Shown one piece after another: positions 55,294 through 62,840 of a stretch of DNA of 64,000 nucleotides. The notes beneath the pieces were generated by a model. That model made no database searches. It worked only from the letters and a program-made list of their open reading frames with translations, and had not been told where the DNA came from. Source of the DNA: Marinoscillum sp. (GTDB taxonomy: Bacteria > Bacteroidota > Bacteroidia > Cytophagales > Cyclobacteriaceae); assembly GCA_024305105.1 (NCBI GenBank), contig JAMWZA010000001.1, forward strand, positions 1-64,000. Direction: 5' to 3'. A program made the translations under genes and the position numbers. The first letter of the stretch is position 1. Every line of letters begins with the position of its first letter.

Positions 55294-55468
55294 CCTGCTT
55301 CAAGTATGTAACCGCGTCATAGGAATTGATTGGTATATATGGTATAAATAAACCTCATTGTCTGAAACTACCATCACCAAATTAAGAAACGCACCTTCAG
55401 AAGAACTGAGGTGTTTCGAGCTGCCTACTCAGACTGTCAGGTCGAAAGACCCGACAGGACAAAAAAAA
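55294..55468 (+). repeat. Right copy of ~170-bp dispersed direct repeat
   Basis: Partner of 9830..10000 in the same orientation, about 90% identical with small indels. It begins immediately after the GH2 stop and ends in the same CTGTCAGGTC / GACCCGACAG hairpin plus A tract. The tRNA-Arg gene lies 160 nt to the right. Confidence 0.85.
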
Positions 55469-55555
55469 GAGGTTTGATTTTGATTGGTTTTCAAATAGTC
55501 CCCTCAGAAGCCTGCCTGGCCGGCAAGGCTGGGATTGGAAGCGAAACGTTGCACC

Positions 55556-55590
55556 GCCTCAACCCTCAGAGCCGAAATTCTTTCAACTCC
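55556..55590 (-). pseudogene. Partial tRNA-Arg copy, left
   Basis: CCTCAACCCTCAGAGCCGAAATTCT is close to the anticodon-to-variable-loop part of the intact tRNA gene (CCTCAACCCCCAGAGCCGAAATCT) but the arms are missing. It is a short fragment beside the terminator of the tRNA. Confidence 0.55.
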
Positions 55591-55621
55591 AAAAAAAAAG
55601 ACCTCTCAAAAGTGAGAAGCC
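55591..55621 (-). terminator. Terminator of tRNA-Arg
   Basis: Minus-strand stem GGCTTCTCA / TGAGAGGTC (two wobble pairs) with a 4-nt loop, followed by nine T residues; 6 nt after the tRNA 3' end. Confidence 0.8.
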
Positions 55622-55627
55622 TTCATG

Positions 55628-55701
55628 TGCACTCGGAAGGATTCGAACCCTCAACCCCCAGAGCCGAAATCTGGTATTCTATCCAGTTGAACTACGAGTG
55701 C
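55628..55701 (-). tRNA. tRNA-Arg (anticodon UCG)
   Basis: The minus strand folds as a cloverleaf: acceptor GCACTCG / CGAGTGC with discriminator A, D arm in GTTCAACTGGATAGAA, anticodon stem CCAGA / TCTGG with loop TTTCGGC (anticodon TCG), and T arm GAGGGTTCGAATCCTTC. 74 nt, CCA not encoded. It reads CGA-type Arg codons. tRNA genes are common integration targets and this one lies next to the right dispersed repeat. Confidence 0.93.
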
Positions 55702-55750
55702 ATTTATCAGGTTTCGTAACGATAATTCGAAACCTATTCCATATCTATTT

Positions 55751-55815
55751 CGATACGCTCATCCGAAAACTGGTATTCTAGCGTATCGACGCACCGCCAG
55801 TTGAACTTCGAGCGC
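55751..55815 (-). pseudogene. Degenerate tRNA-Arg copy with hairpin insert
   Basis: Plus-strand text CTGGTATTCTA ... CCAGTTGAACTTCGAGCGC parallels the 5' half of the tRNA-Arg gene (CTGGTATTCTATCCAGTTGAACTACGAGTGC) but is split by about 17 extra bases. CGATACGCT / AGCGTATCG arms form a 9-bp hairpin around the anticodon-like part. The octamer GCACCGCC is shared with the left fragment. Confidence 0.5.
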
Positions 55816-55952
55816 GTTTCCAAAATGGATTGCAAATATAGTTAGGTCAACGAGACAATAAAACTATTCTTCAGTACAAAATATTTTGATTATTGCCTAA
55901 AAGCTAAACATCTCTTACCTTAGCAGCACTAAACTTCATTGGCATACACCTT

Positions 55953-56246
55953 ATGAAAAATCTACTTCTTTCCACATTCTTCTTTTTAGTCATCGGTTTC
56001 GGATCAGCTAATGCCAATTCAGATTCCAAGAATTCTGAAAACGAACCCGCCAAAACAGAAGTAGCCACAGACCAATCATCTCCCAATGAAACCTCTGCAG
56101 ATGAAGAATCTACTGTCATAGAAATTAAAATCAATGGAGCTGCAGTTTCTGGTTACAGCTGGTGGAAAGCGACGCTTTTGGTTATTTGGGCTGTTATCAT
56201 CATCATATTCGTAATGCGTACATTCCGCGAAAAGGCCAGCGTTTAA
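55953..56246 (+). CDS. Small exported membrane-anchored protein, unrecognised
   Basis: A 97-residue protein: signal peptide 1-21 (LLLSTFFFLVIGFGSANA), an acidic low-complexity segment (about 22-55, rich in S, E and T), a short conserved-looking strand (TVIEIKINGAAVSGYSWW) and a C-terminal membrane helix (about 70-90, LLVIWAVIIIIFVM) with a basic tail. Position 14 nt before the TauE/SafE-type gene suggests an operon and perhaps a partner role. No family recognised. Confidence 0.65.
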   Translation: MKNLLLSTFFFLVIGFGSANANSDSKNSENEPAKTEVATDQSSPNETSADEESTVIEIKINGAAVSGYSWWKATLLVIWAVIIIIFVMRTFREKASV

Positions 56247-56260
56247 CGTAATCGTCTCTA

Positions 56261-57007
56261 ATGTCGGAATGGCAACTACTCCTTCTACTATTTTTTTGTG
56301 GTGCGGTAGCCTTTAGTATCTCTACGCTTACAGCTGGTGGTGGAGCTTTGATGCTCATCCCCATACTGAACCTTCTGATTGGGGTCACGGGTACTGCTCC
56401 GGTACTCAATGCCGCAAACCTATTTGGCCGACCGACACGTCTGGTTCTGTTTTGGAAGTCCATTGTATGGAAAGCTGTCTGGTGGTATGCTCCATTCGCG
56501 TTAATTGGGTCCATCATAGCAGCTGCCTTCTTTTCCAATGTACAGATACCCATTTTACAGGTGATCGTAGGACTTTTCTTAATCTCAACCGTATTTCAAT
56601 ACCGCTGGGGAAAGAAGAAGGCCTCTTTTTACATGAGCTACCCACTGTTAGCTCCACTTGGTTTTGTGATTTCCGCAATCGGGACACTCATCGGTGGTGC
56701 AGGACCCATTCTAAATCCCTTTTACCTCAATCTTGAAATTTCCAAAGAAGAACTCATCGCCACTAAGACGGCCAACAGCTTCATCATGGGACTAGCCCAA
56801 ATAGGCTCCTATTCTGTATTCGGATTACTCGACAAAAGTCAATGGATCATGGCCATCGCATTGGGATTAGGAATTGCAGTAGGCAACCTCTTTGGTAAAA
56901 AACTTTTAAGCAGAATCACCGATCAAAGTTTTCGGAAATGGGCCATCGGATTTATGGTCTTAAGTGGTGTACTATTGCTACTCAGAGTGATTTTTCAACC
57001 CAGTTAG
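56261..57007 (+). CDS. Sulfite exporter TauE/SafE family permease
   Basis: A 248-residue integral membrane protein with about eight hydrophobic helices in two repeats. Family features: AGGGALMLIPILNLLIG near the start (TauE/SafE glycine-rich motif) and the matching IGGAGPILNPFYL in the second half. These proteins move small anions such as sulfite or organosulfonates. If it exports sulfur anions, it could deal with sulfate or sulfite released by the nearby sulfatase, but that link is only positional. Confidence 0.88.
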   Translation: MSEWQLLLLLFFCGAVAFSISTLTAGGGALMLIPILNLLIGVTGTAPVLNAANLFGRPTRLVLFWKSIVWKAVWWYAPFALIGSIIAAAFFSNVQIPILQVIVGLFLISTVFQYRWGKKKASFYMSYPLLAPLGFVISAIGTLIGGAGPILNPFYLNLEISKEELIATKTANSFIMGLAQIGSYSVFGLLDKSQWIMAIALGLGIAVGNLFGKKLLSRITDQSFRKWAIGFMVLSGVLLLLRVIFQPS

Positions 57008-57044
57008 TTTGGGAAATTTGTCAGCACTAGACTAACTTCCACAA

Positions 57045-57884
57045 GTGAGGCATACCCCGATTACCGTACGTAAATTTTCTGGCGAGTTGGATCAATTTGA
57101 TGCTGATAAACTACTTAAAAGTTTATCAGAAGCCGGAGCGACTCCAAGTCAGGCAGACAAAATAACCGCCACAATCGGTAAAGGGTTGTACGATGGAATT
57201 ACCACTCGCGAGATTTACCAAAAAGCACACCGACTGCTAAAAAACAGGGCTAAGGAAAAAGCCTCCAGGTATGGTCTCAAGAAGGCACTACTCCAGTTAG
57301 GTCCAACTGGCTATCCATTTGAGCTTTTCATTGGTGAACTTATGAGAAAGGAAGGCTATGAAGTGGAAGTCGGGATAACCATGCCAGGCAAATGTGTCTC
57401 GCATGAAGTAGATGTATTGGCTTTCACTCAACATGAGGTCCATATGATGGAATGTAAATTCCATAACCGACACGGCTACAAAACCGATGTAAAAGTACCC
57501 ATGTATATTAAGTCAAGGTTTGAAGACTTGGCTGATCAGTGGAAACGCAACCCAAAATACCAGAACAAAAAACATGAAGGCTGGGTGGTTACCAACGCAC
57601 GCTTCACGAAAGACGCTATGGATTTTGGGAAGTGTGCTGGATTAAAACTGCTCAGTTGGGATTATCCATCCGATAGCTTAAAGAAGCTAACCACAAAGCA
57701 TAACCTTTACCCAATCACTACCATTCACACCATCTCTAAAAGTATTCGTGAGCAGCTATTTGATAAAAATATCGTACTGGCCAGCTCATTAGTAGAGAAT
57801 GAGGCCGCACTATTGGAGCTAGGTTTAGATAAACCTAGAGCGAATCAAATTATAGAAGAAGCAAAACGAATTTGTGGATTATGA
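57045..57884 (+). CDS. ATP-cone domain fused to Mrr-like PD-(D/E)xK nuclease
   Basis: A 279-residue protein starting at a GTG (57045); no better in-frame start is seen. About 5-88: ATP-cone (ITVRKFSGELDQFDADKLLKSL, ITTREIYQKAHRLL), the nucleotide-sensing module of ribonucleotide reductases and NrdR. About 90-210: restriction-endonuclease-like core with E98 (FIGELMRKEGYEV), D123 (HEVDVLAF) and E136-C-K138 (MECKFH). About 230-279: helical tail. The pair suggests DNA cleavage gated by ATP/dATP level. It overlaps the next gene by 4 nt. The architecture is known in bacteria but its role is unsettled. Confidence 0.85.
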   Translation: MRHTPITVRKFSGELDQFDADKLLKSLSEAGATPSQADKITATIGKGLYDGITTREIYQKAHRLLKNRAKEKASRYGLKKALLQLGPTGYPFELFIGELMRKEGYEVEVGITMPGKCVSHEVDVLAFTQHEVHMMECKFHNRHGYKTDVKVPMYIKSRFEDLADQWKRNPKYQNKKHEGWVVTNARFTKDAMDFGKCAGLKLLSWDYPSDSLKKLTTKHNLYPITTIHTISKSIREQLFDKNIVLASSLVENEAALLELGLDKPRANQIIEEAKRICGL

Positions 57885-58393
57885 AAAAAGTGAAGCTATT
57901 CATCGCAACTAGTCTTGATGGTTATATTGCCAGAGAAAACGGAGACATTGATTGGATGTATACCGATCAGGATTATGGCTATACCAATTTTTTAGACACT
58001 ATTGATACCATACTCATGGGCGGTAAAACCTACCGACAGGTACTCGGTTTTGGAGACTGGCCCTACAGCACTAAACAGAGTATTGTTTTTACGCATGATT
58101 TGAAAGCTGAATCTACCGATGAGGTGACTTTTATACATCACGACATTCCCGGATGTGTGAGACGGCTAAAGGAAGATAGAGGAAAGGACATCTGGCTAGT
58201 AGGTGGGGCTGAAATCAACACGATGCTATTGGAGGCCGGCCTCATTGATGAACTCTGGATTTTTAAAATGCCCGTGCTACTCGGAAAGGGAGTTCCTCTC
58301 TTTACACGACCCGCTGAAATGTGGTTTCAAATTAAAGACATAGAGGAGTTTGACTCAGGACTGGTCAGGATGCTGTATCACCGTAAGAATTAA
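57881..58393 (+). CDS. RibD C-terminal/dihydrofolate-reductase-like protein
   Basis: The ATG at 57881 overlaps the nuclease stop (ATGA) and gives 170 residues. DHFR-fold features: KVKLFIATSLDGYIARENGDIDWM at the start, ILMGGKTYRQVLGFG, IWLVGGAEINTMLLEAGLIDELWIF, and PVLLGKGVPLF. This YyaP/YwjB-type group uses NADPH, with unknown substrates; the residues of true folate DHFR are not evident. Coupled with the nuclease gene. Confidence 0.9.
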   Translation: MKKVKLFIATSLDGYIARENGDIDWMYTDQDYGYTNFLDTIDTILMGGKTYRQVLGFGDWPYSTKQSIVFTHDLKAESTDEVTFIHHDIPGCVRRLKEDRGKDIWLVGGAEINTMLLEAGLIDELWIFKMPVLLGKGVPLFTRPAEMWFQIKDIEEFDSGLVRMLYHRKN

Positions 58394-59040
58394 TCCTCTA
58401 CTCTCAGTCCATCATCGAGCTCGTTGTAATCAGTAGATTTACGAACGAAACCATGTTTTAGGAGCAGCTCTTTACAAAGTGCTATTGACTTAACTAAACC
58501 ATCAGCAATTTGATTGGACTTGATCCCCTGGACCACTTCTTCTACCACATGCTGCCAGTCATCTGGACTCAATTTCTTACTGATACCTTCGTCACCCAGT
58601 ACCATCACCTGATGCTCCAGTCGGCTAATGAAAATAAGTATGCCCACTCGTTCTTCTGTCTCAAAAACCTTTTCTTCCATGAACGCCTGCAAAGCACGCT
58701 GATTCACGCGTTCACGCTGACGATCAGACGAGATTATTAAACGTTTTGTCTTTGGGAAGATAAGCGGAATCAAAAACCCCAGCACTAAAGCCCCAAGGAT
58801 TACCAGACTCACTTCCAATGGAGTCATTCGAACAGGAAGTAACCACAAATAGGATAGTACTGCCGTGAGTAATGCGGCAATACCAGAAAAAATCCCTGCC
58901 GTATACCATGAAGCTTCTGCATAATCATCGCTGGAATTGACAAAATAAGGAACAATCTCTCCGCAAGAGACCGTTTCCAGCTCCTTTACAGCCAGCTTTA
59001 TTTGCTCTTTTTCTGAATTAGTAAATGTATACTTAGCCAT
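58390..59040 (-). CDS. TPM-domain membrane protein
   Basis: A 216-residue protein. N-terminal TPM-type segment (FTNSEKEQIKLAVKELETVSCGEIVPYFV), two membrane helices (about 45-90), then the rest of the TPM fold (RVGILIFISRLEHQVMVLGDEGISKKL). TPM domains occur in YgcG/TPM_phosphatase proteins linked to envelope upkeep. It is convergent with the RibD-like gene (stops overlap) and 20 nt downstream of the second TPM gene in one operon. Confidence 0.88.
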   Translation of the reverse strand: MAKYTFTNSEKEQIKLAVKELETVSCGEIVPYFVNSSDDYAEASWYTAGIFSGIAALLTAVLSYLWLLPVRMTPLEVSLVILGALVLGFLIPLIFPKTKRLIISSDRQRERVNQRALQAFMEEKVFETEERVGILIFISRLEHQVMVLGDEGISKKLSPDDWQHVVEEVVQGIKSNQIADGLVKSIALCKELLLKHGFVRKSTDYNELDDGLRVED

Positions 59041-59060
59041 TTATTCTTTAGATTTTCAGT

Positions 59061-59939
59061 TTACCAACCACCAGATGCTCCGCCACCGCCGAATCCACCA
59101 CCTCCGCCAGAGAAGCCGCCGCCTCCGCCGAAACCTCCACCACCAGAGAAGCCACCTCCGCCGCCCCAGTACATGCCGCCGCCTCCGCGACCGCCACGTC
59201 CTCCACTGGATGGTACCGCCATAAAAATGGATACAACCGCTGTGATAAAGATGGATAGGAATATGCCCATAAAGATCCAGCCAAGGATAAAGACAATCAC
59301 TGACACAACTCCAACTGCTTTTGACTTACCCATGCTTTTCTGTAAAATAGCCTTGAGTACAGCAAGTCCAATAATTGCAAACACAAACAATACACCCATA
59401 AATCTACCGGAACCTCCGTCATTGGAGGCGGTTTCCTGCTTGACGGCAGGTGGCAGCTCTTCGCCGCTAACAGCACTCAACACCACGTCTACTCCACTGT
59501 CTATTCCTTTATAAAAATGTCCAGACCGAAATTCGGGTGTGATGACATTCGAAATAATCCGCTTGCTCAGCGCATCGGTTAATGCTCCTTCCAAACCATA
59601 GCCTACTTCGATGCGCATTTTACGGTCATCCATAGCAAACAACATGATCACGCCATCATCTACTCCCTCACGACCGATCTTCGAGGCCTCAGCAAGACGA
59701 ATTGTGTACTGTTCGATGGTCTCTTCTCCTGTTGTCGGAATAAGCACGACAATCACCTGACTACCCTTTGACTCTTCGAAACTGGTGAGTTTGCGGTTTA
59801 GTGAATTTATTTCTCCAGAGCTCAACGTTCCGGTTTTATCCGTCACACGACTCTTTAAGTCCGGGAGGGCAACATCCTGAGCCAGTAATGACCAGGACGT
59901 GAAAAATATTATTAGTGGAAAAAGTATCCGAATTTTCAC
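59061..59939 (-). CDS. YgcG-like TPM-domain protein with glycine-rich tail
   Basis: The track start is a TTG (59978); the GTG at 59939 opens a clean signal peptide (MKIRILFPLIIFFTSWSLLAQ) and gives 292 residues. TPM domain at about 30-160 (VTDKTGTLSSGEINSLNRKL, VIVVLIPTTGEETIEQY, GVIMLFAMDDRKMRIEVGYGLEG), then two membrane helices (about 185-235) and a tail almost wholly Gly with Phe/Ser. This is the standard partner of LemA, which is divergent 62 nt away. Function in envelope homeostasis is proposed for the family. Confidence 0.9.
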   Translation of the reverse strand: MKIRILFPLIIFFTSWSLLAQDVALPDLKSRVTDKTGTLSSGEINSLNRKLTSFEESKGSQVIVVLIPTTGEETIEQYTIRLAEASKIGREGVDDGVIMLFAMDDRKMRIEVGYGLEGALTDALSKRIISNVITPEFRSGHFYKGIDSGVDVVLSAVSGEELPPAVKQETASNDGGSGRFMGVLFVFAIIGLAVLKAILQKSMGKSKAVGVVSVIVFILGWIFMGIFLSIFITAVVSIFMAVPSSGGRGGRGGGGMYWGGGGGFSGGGGFGGGGGFSGGGGGFGGGGASGGW

Positions 59940-60001
59940 AATATCGTTAGTTCTCGTATCCTTGTATTTAAACAGCAAGCTAAAACTAATAAAGTAGAAT
60001 T

Positions 60002-60592
60002 ATGAATAAAAAGTGGATAACCATAATCATTGTCGTTGTAGCACTTTTCCTTGTATACAATTTCTTCTCAGGGAAGTACAACAGCATGGTCACAAAAGAA
60101 GAAACGGTGAACACGGAGTGGTCTAATGTGGAAACGCAGTATCAACGAAGAAATGATCTGATTCCGAACCTTGTCAACACGGTAAAAGGATTTGCACAGC
60201 AAGAAAAAGAAGTCCTTACTGGAGTAACAGAAGCACGTGCAAAAGCTTCCAGCATAAATCTGGATGCCAATAACCTGACAGCAGAGAACATGCAGCAGTT
60301 TCAAGCAGCCCAAGGTCAGTTAAATTCCGCGTTGAGCAGACTTTTGGTTACTGTAGAGAAGTATCCAGAACTTAAGTCCAATCAAAACTTTCTGGAGCTT
60401 CAGGCTCAATTGGAAGGAACTGAAAACCGGATCGCAGTAGCTAGAAAACGGTTTAACGAAACGACTCAAGACTACAACACATACATACGCAAGTTTCCAA
60501 ATACGATGCTAGCTGGCATGTTTGGGTTTGAGCGGAAGGCTTTGTTTGCTGCTGATGAAGGGGCTGAAAACGCTCCAGAAGTCCAGTTTTAA
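60002..60592 (+). CDS. lemA: LemA family protein
   Basis: A 196-residue protein with one N-terminal membrane helix (ITIIIVVVALFLVYNF) and a long helical bundle. Family-typical motifs: NTEWSNVETQYQRRNDLIPNLVNTVKGFA, ENRIAVARKRFNETTQDYN and the near-terminal FPNTMLAGMFGF. LemA proteins pair with TPM/YgcG proteins, as here. Molecular role is unknown. Confidence 0.95.
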   Translation: MNKKWITIIIVVVALFLVYNFFSGKYNSMVTKEETVNTEWSNVETQYQRRNDLIPNLVNTVKGFAQQEKEVLTGVTEARAKASSINLDANNLTAENMQQFQAAQGQLNSALSRLLVTVEKYPELKSNQNFLELQAQLEGTENRIAVARKRFNETTQDYNTYIRKFPNTMLAGMFGFERKALFAADEGAENAPEVQF

Positions 60593-60614
60593 AACAAGCC
60601 AATAGAATGTAAAG

Positions 60615-60647
60615 AAGCCCTGTCGATACTTTCGTCAGGGCTTTTTA
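60615..60647 (+). terminator. Rho-independent terminator of lemA
   Basis: AAGCCCTG / CAGGGCTT arms followed by TTTT, 22 nt after the lemA stop. Confidence 0.85.
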
Positions 60648-60749
60648 GATTAAAAGGAGATTTTGAGAAAAATATTGATGAGTTAAAGGAAGACGTAAGC
60701 GAATTGAAAAAGCAAATTGTAATACTGTCAGTATCCTGTATATTTAACT

Positions 60750-61049
60750 GTGCGACTGACCCAATTTGAAATTCAAAACATCAAAAAACTCACGGAATTG
60801 ACCTTTGGTCATGAAGCAGAAGTATACATTTTTGGATCACGGAGACACGATCACCAAAAAGGAGGTGACATTGATTTACTAATCCGTACAGAAAATATCG
60901 AGAACCCTCTCCAGTCCAAAATAAGGTTTATAGCTCGTTTAAAGCCCCTTATTGGTGATCAAAAAATTGATCTCATTATCCGGTCAAAAGAAAAACCTCA
61001 TGTTAATGACACTATTTATATCAAAGCATTATCAGGAGAAAAACTATAA
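60750..61049 (+). CDS. mntA: MntA-type nucleotidyltransferase antitoxin
   Basis: A 99-residue minimal nucleotidyltransferase starting at GTG. Motif FGSRRHDHQKGGDIDLLI carries the GS...DxD active site, with nine residues between GS and DID where ten is common; the third acidic residue is in KIDLII. MntA-type antitoxins add AMP to HepT. The HepT gene begins at the next base after its TAA. A short coiled-coil reading frame without a start codon (DELKEDVSELKKQI, about 60680-60720) lies upstream and may be a gene remnant. Confidence 0.85.
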   Translation: MRLTQFEIQNIKKLTELTFGHEAEVYIFGSRRHDHQKGGDIDLLIRTENIENPLQSKIRFIARLKPLIGDQKIDLIIRSKEKPHVNDTIYIKALSGEKL

Positions 61050-61520
61050 ATGAGCATTACATTCAAAAAATACGAGGCAGTGAAGCTGGAATGTGAAAAT
61101 CACATTAGACGGCTCAATCATGCTCTTTCAAGAACCAATAAACTATTCCCTCTAAATGTTCATGCTTTTGAAAAATTAACGGAAGATGAAGTGGCGTTTA
61201 TTGACCAACTTGTTTTTCGGTTTAGTAAGCTACAGGATTCAATGGGCCATAAGTTGATGACATCTGGACTAATTCTCCTCGGAGAATCGGCTGAAACACT
61301 CACAATGATTGATAAGCTAAACCTACTGGAGAAACTGAATCTAATTGAAGATAAACAGCGGTGGTTGGAATTGAGTGAATTACGAAATCAAATAGCTCAC
61401 GAATACCCAGAGGAACAACACATTCAGATTGAAGCAGTAAATCTATTATTTGAGGCTGCTCCTTATCTGATCCACGTATACCGTCAATTTATTCAATTCA
61501 TTGACGCAAAAATCCATTGA
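61050..61520 (+). CDS. hepT: HepT-type HEPN toxin
   Basis: A 156-residue helical protein with the HEPN ribonuclease motif RNQIAHEY, exactly R-x4-H-x-Y, at about residues 127-134. In studied systems HepT cleaves RNA and the Tyr of this motif is AMPylated by MntA. It directly follows mntA with no spacing, the usual module order in one of the two known arrangements. It is convergent with the DUF58 gene (3-nt gap). Confidence 0.88.
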   Translation: MSITFKKYEAVKLECENHIRRLNHALSRTNKLFPLNVHAFEKLTEDEVAFIDQLVFRFSKLQDSMGHKLMTSGLILLGESAETLTMIDKLNLLEKLNLIEDKQRWLELSELRNQIAHEYPEEQHIQIEAVNLLFEAAPYLIHVYRQFIQFIDAKIH

Positions 61521-61523
61521 CAA

Positions 61524-62840
61524 TCACAACATCCTTTTCGCTTTCACCTCAATGTACTTATTGATCACATCGACATTGAGGTTCTGTGGAGTAGTGTACA
61601 GCGATAAGATTCCTGCTTTTTGAAGCTCATCTCTGATGAGTAGCTTTTCTTCCAGCATCTGTCTACCGATAGCCTGATTGTAAATTTCACGTGTCGAACC
61701 AGCTGGGTTTACCAGCAACTTATCTACCTCCGTGTCTCTAAAATAAATGACCAGCAGCAAGTGCTTTCGATTAATCAATTTTAAATAAGGCAACTGTCGA
61801 TGCAGGCTATGAATGGACTCAAAATTGGTAAACATCAGCAGCAAGCTTCGCTGATTGATATTTTTCACTGAGTGGGTATACAACGAAGCAATATCGGGTT
61901 CATTAAAAGAAGTCTTTTGATGATACAAAGCCTCCATGATGTGATAGATCTGTGCACCACGATGATTGGCTTTCAATGTGGTATCTACCGAATGTTCGAA
62001 TGTGACTAAACCCGCCTGATCCCCTTTTCGCAAGGCAATGTCCGAAATCACTAGCGATGCATTAATGGAATAATCCAGCAACGTCATTTGCTCAAAAGGC
62101 ATTTTCATGGCCCTGCTTTTATCAATCAGACAATAGACATTTTGAGCGCGCTCATCGATGTAGTGATTGGTCATCAAATGTCCCCGACGAGCAGTAGCCG
62201 CCCAATTCACATTGCGGGGATCGTCACCCATCACATAGTCTTTGATGGTATCAAATTCTTTGCTATTTCCCAAACGTCTAATGAGCTTCTGGCCTTGCAT
62301 GGTCAGATTTTGAGAGATCGCCATCAACTCATACTGATGCATCTTGACATACGATGGATACACTTTTACCTCCTCAGGGGCACCTGACTTCACCTTGCGC
62401 TGCAACAAGCCAATGGCGGTACTAATGAGTAGAATCGTATTTCCAAAATGGTACTCCCCTCGCTTGGTAGGCCTTAGCGAATAGCTGAGTGACTTTGATT
62501 CTAACTTTAAGATTTCCTGAATCACTACGAAGTTTCGCATCTGAAACTGAGGTGGTGCTTCGTCCCTGACCTCCACTAGCACATTTAAGTCATAACGACT
62601 CTCCAGTTCCAAAATGATTTCATTTTCGTCACCATTGGACAATCGATCACTCACTATTCTTCGAGCAGTCACTTTCCCTCGTAAATAAAGTAAGTAACTA
62701 TCCATCAGTAGTGCGAAACCACATGCTCCTGCTGCTATTTTGGTTAGCAAATAAACATGTTCAAAATACTGACCAAAGACAAATGCGATGATCAAACCCG
62801 TGAGCAGATAGTAAAATCGATTTGTAACGAAAACCTTCAC
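61524..62840 (-). CDS. DUF58 domain membrane protein (MoxR partner)
   Basis: A 438-residue protein starting at GTG (62840), directly after the MoxR stop. Two N-terminal membrane helices (about 8-50), a beta-rich segment, then the DUF58 motif EFDTIKDYVMGDDPRNVNWAATARRG (about 195-225) and a von Willebrand A-like fold (VYCLIDKSRAMKMPFEQMT). Paired with MoxR ATPases in envelope-stress or peptide-modifying systems of unclear mechanism. Adjacent, unspaced genes indicate an operon. Confidence 0.92.
   Translation of the reverse strand: MKVFVTNRFYYLLTGLIIAFVFGQYFEHVYLLTKIAAGACGFALLMDSYLLYLRGKVTARRIVSDRLSNGDENEIILELESRYDLNVLVEVRDEAPPQFQMRNFVVIQEILKLESKSLSYSLRPTKRGEYHFGNTILLISTAIGLLQRKVKSGAPEEVKVYPSYVKMHQYELMAISQNLTMQGQKLIRRLGNSKEFDTIKDYVMGDDPRNVNWAATARRGHLMTNHYIDERAQNVYCLIDKSRAMKMPFEQMTLLDYSINASLVISDIALRKGDQAGLVTFEHSVDTTLKANHRGAQIYHIMEALYHQKTSFNEPDIASLYTHSVKNINQRSLLLMFTNFESIHSLHRQLPYLKLINRKHLLLVIYFRDTEVDKLLVNPAGSTREIYNQAIGRQMLEEKLLIRDELQKAGILSLYTTPQNLNVDVINKYIEVKAKRML

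Noticed and set aside
55411-55719. 102-residue plus-strand ORF
   Set aside because: Runs through the dispersed repeat, the tRNA terminator and the tRNA-Arg gene, so it cannot be a protein gene.
59048-59514. 82-residue minus and 113-residue plus ORFs rich in Ala/Val or Pro
   Set aside because: Alternate-frame and antisense shadows of the Gly-rich tail of the YgcG-like protein.
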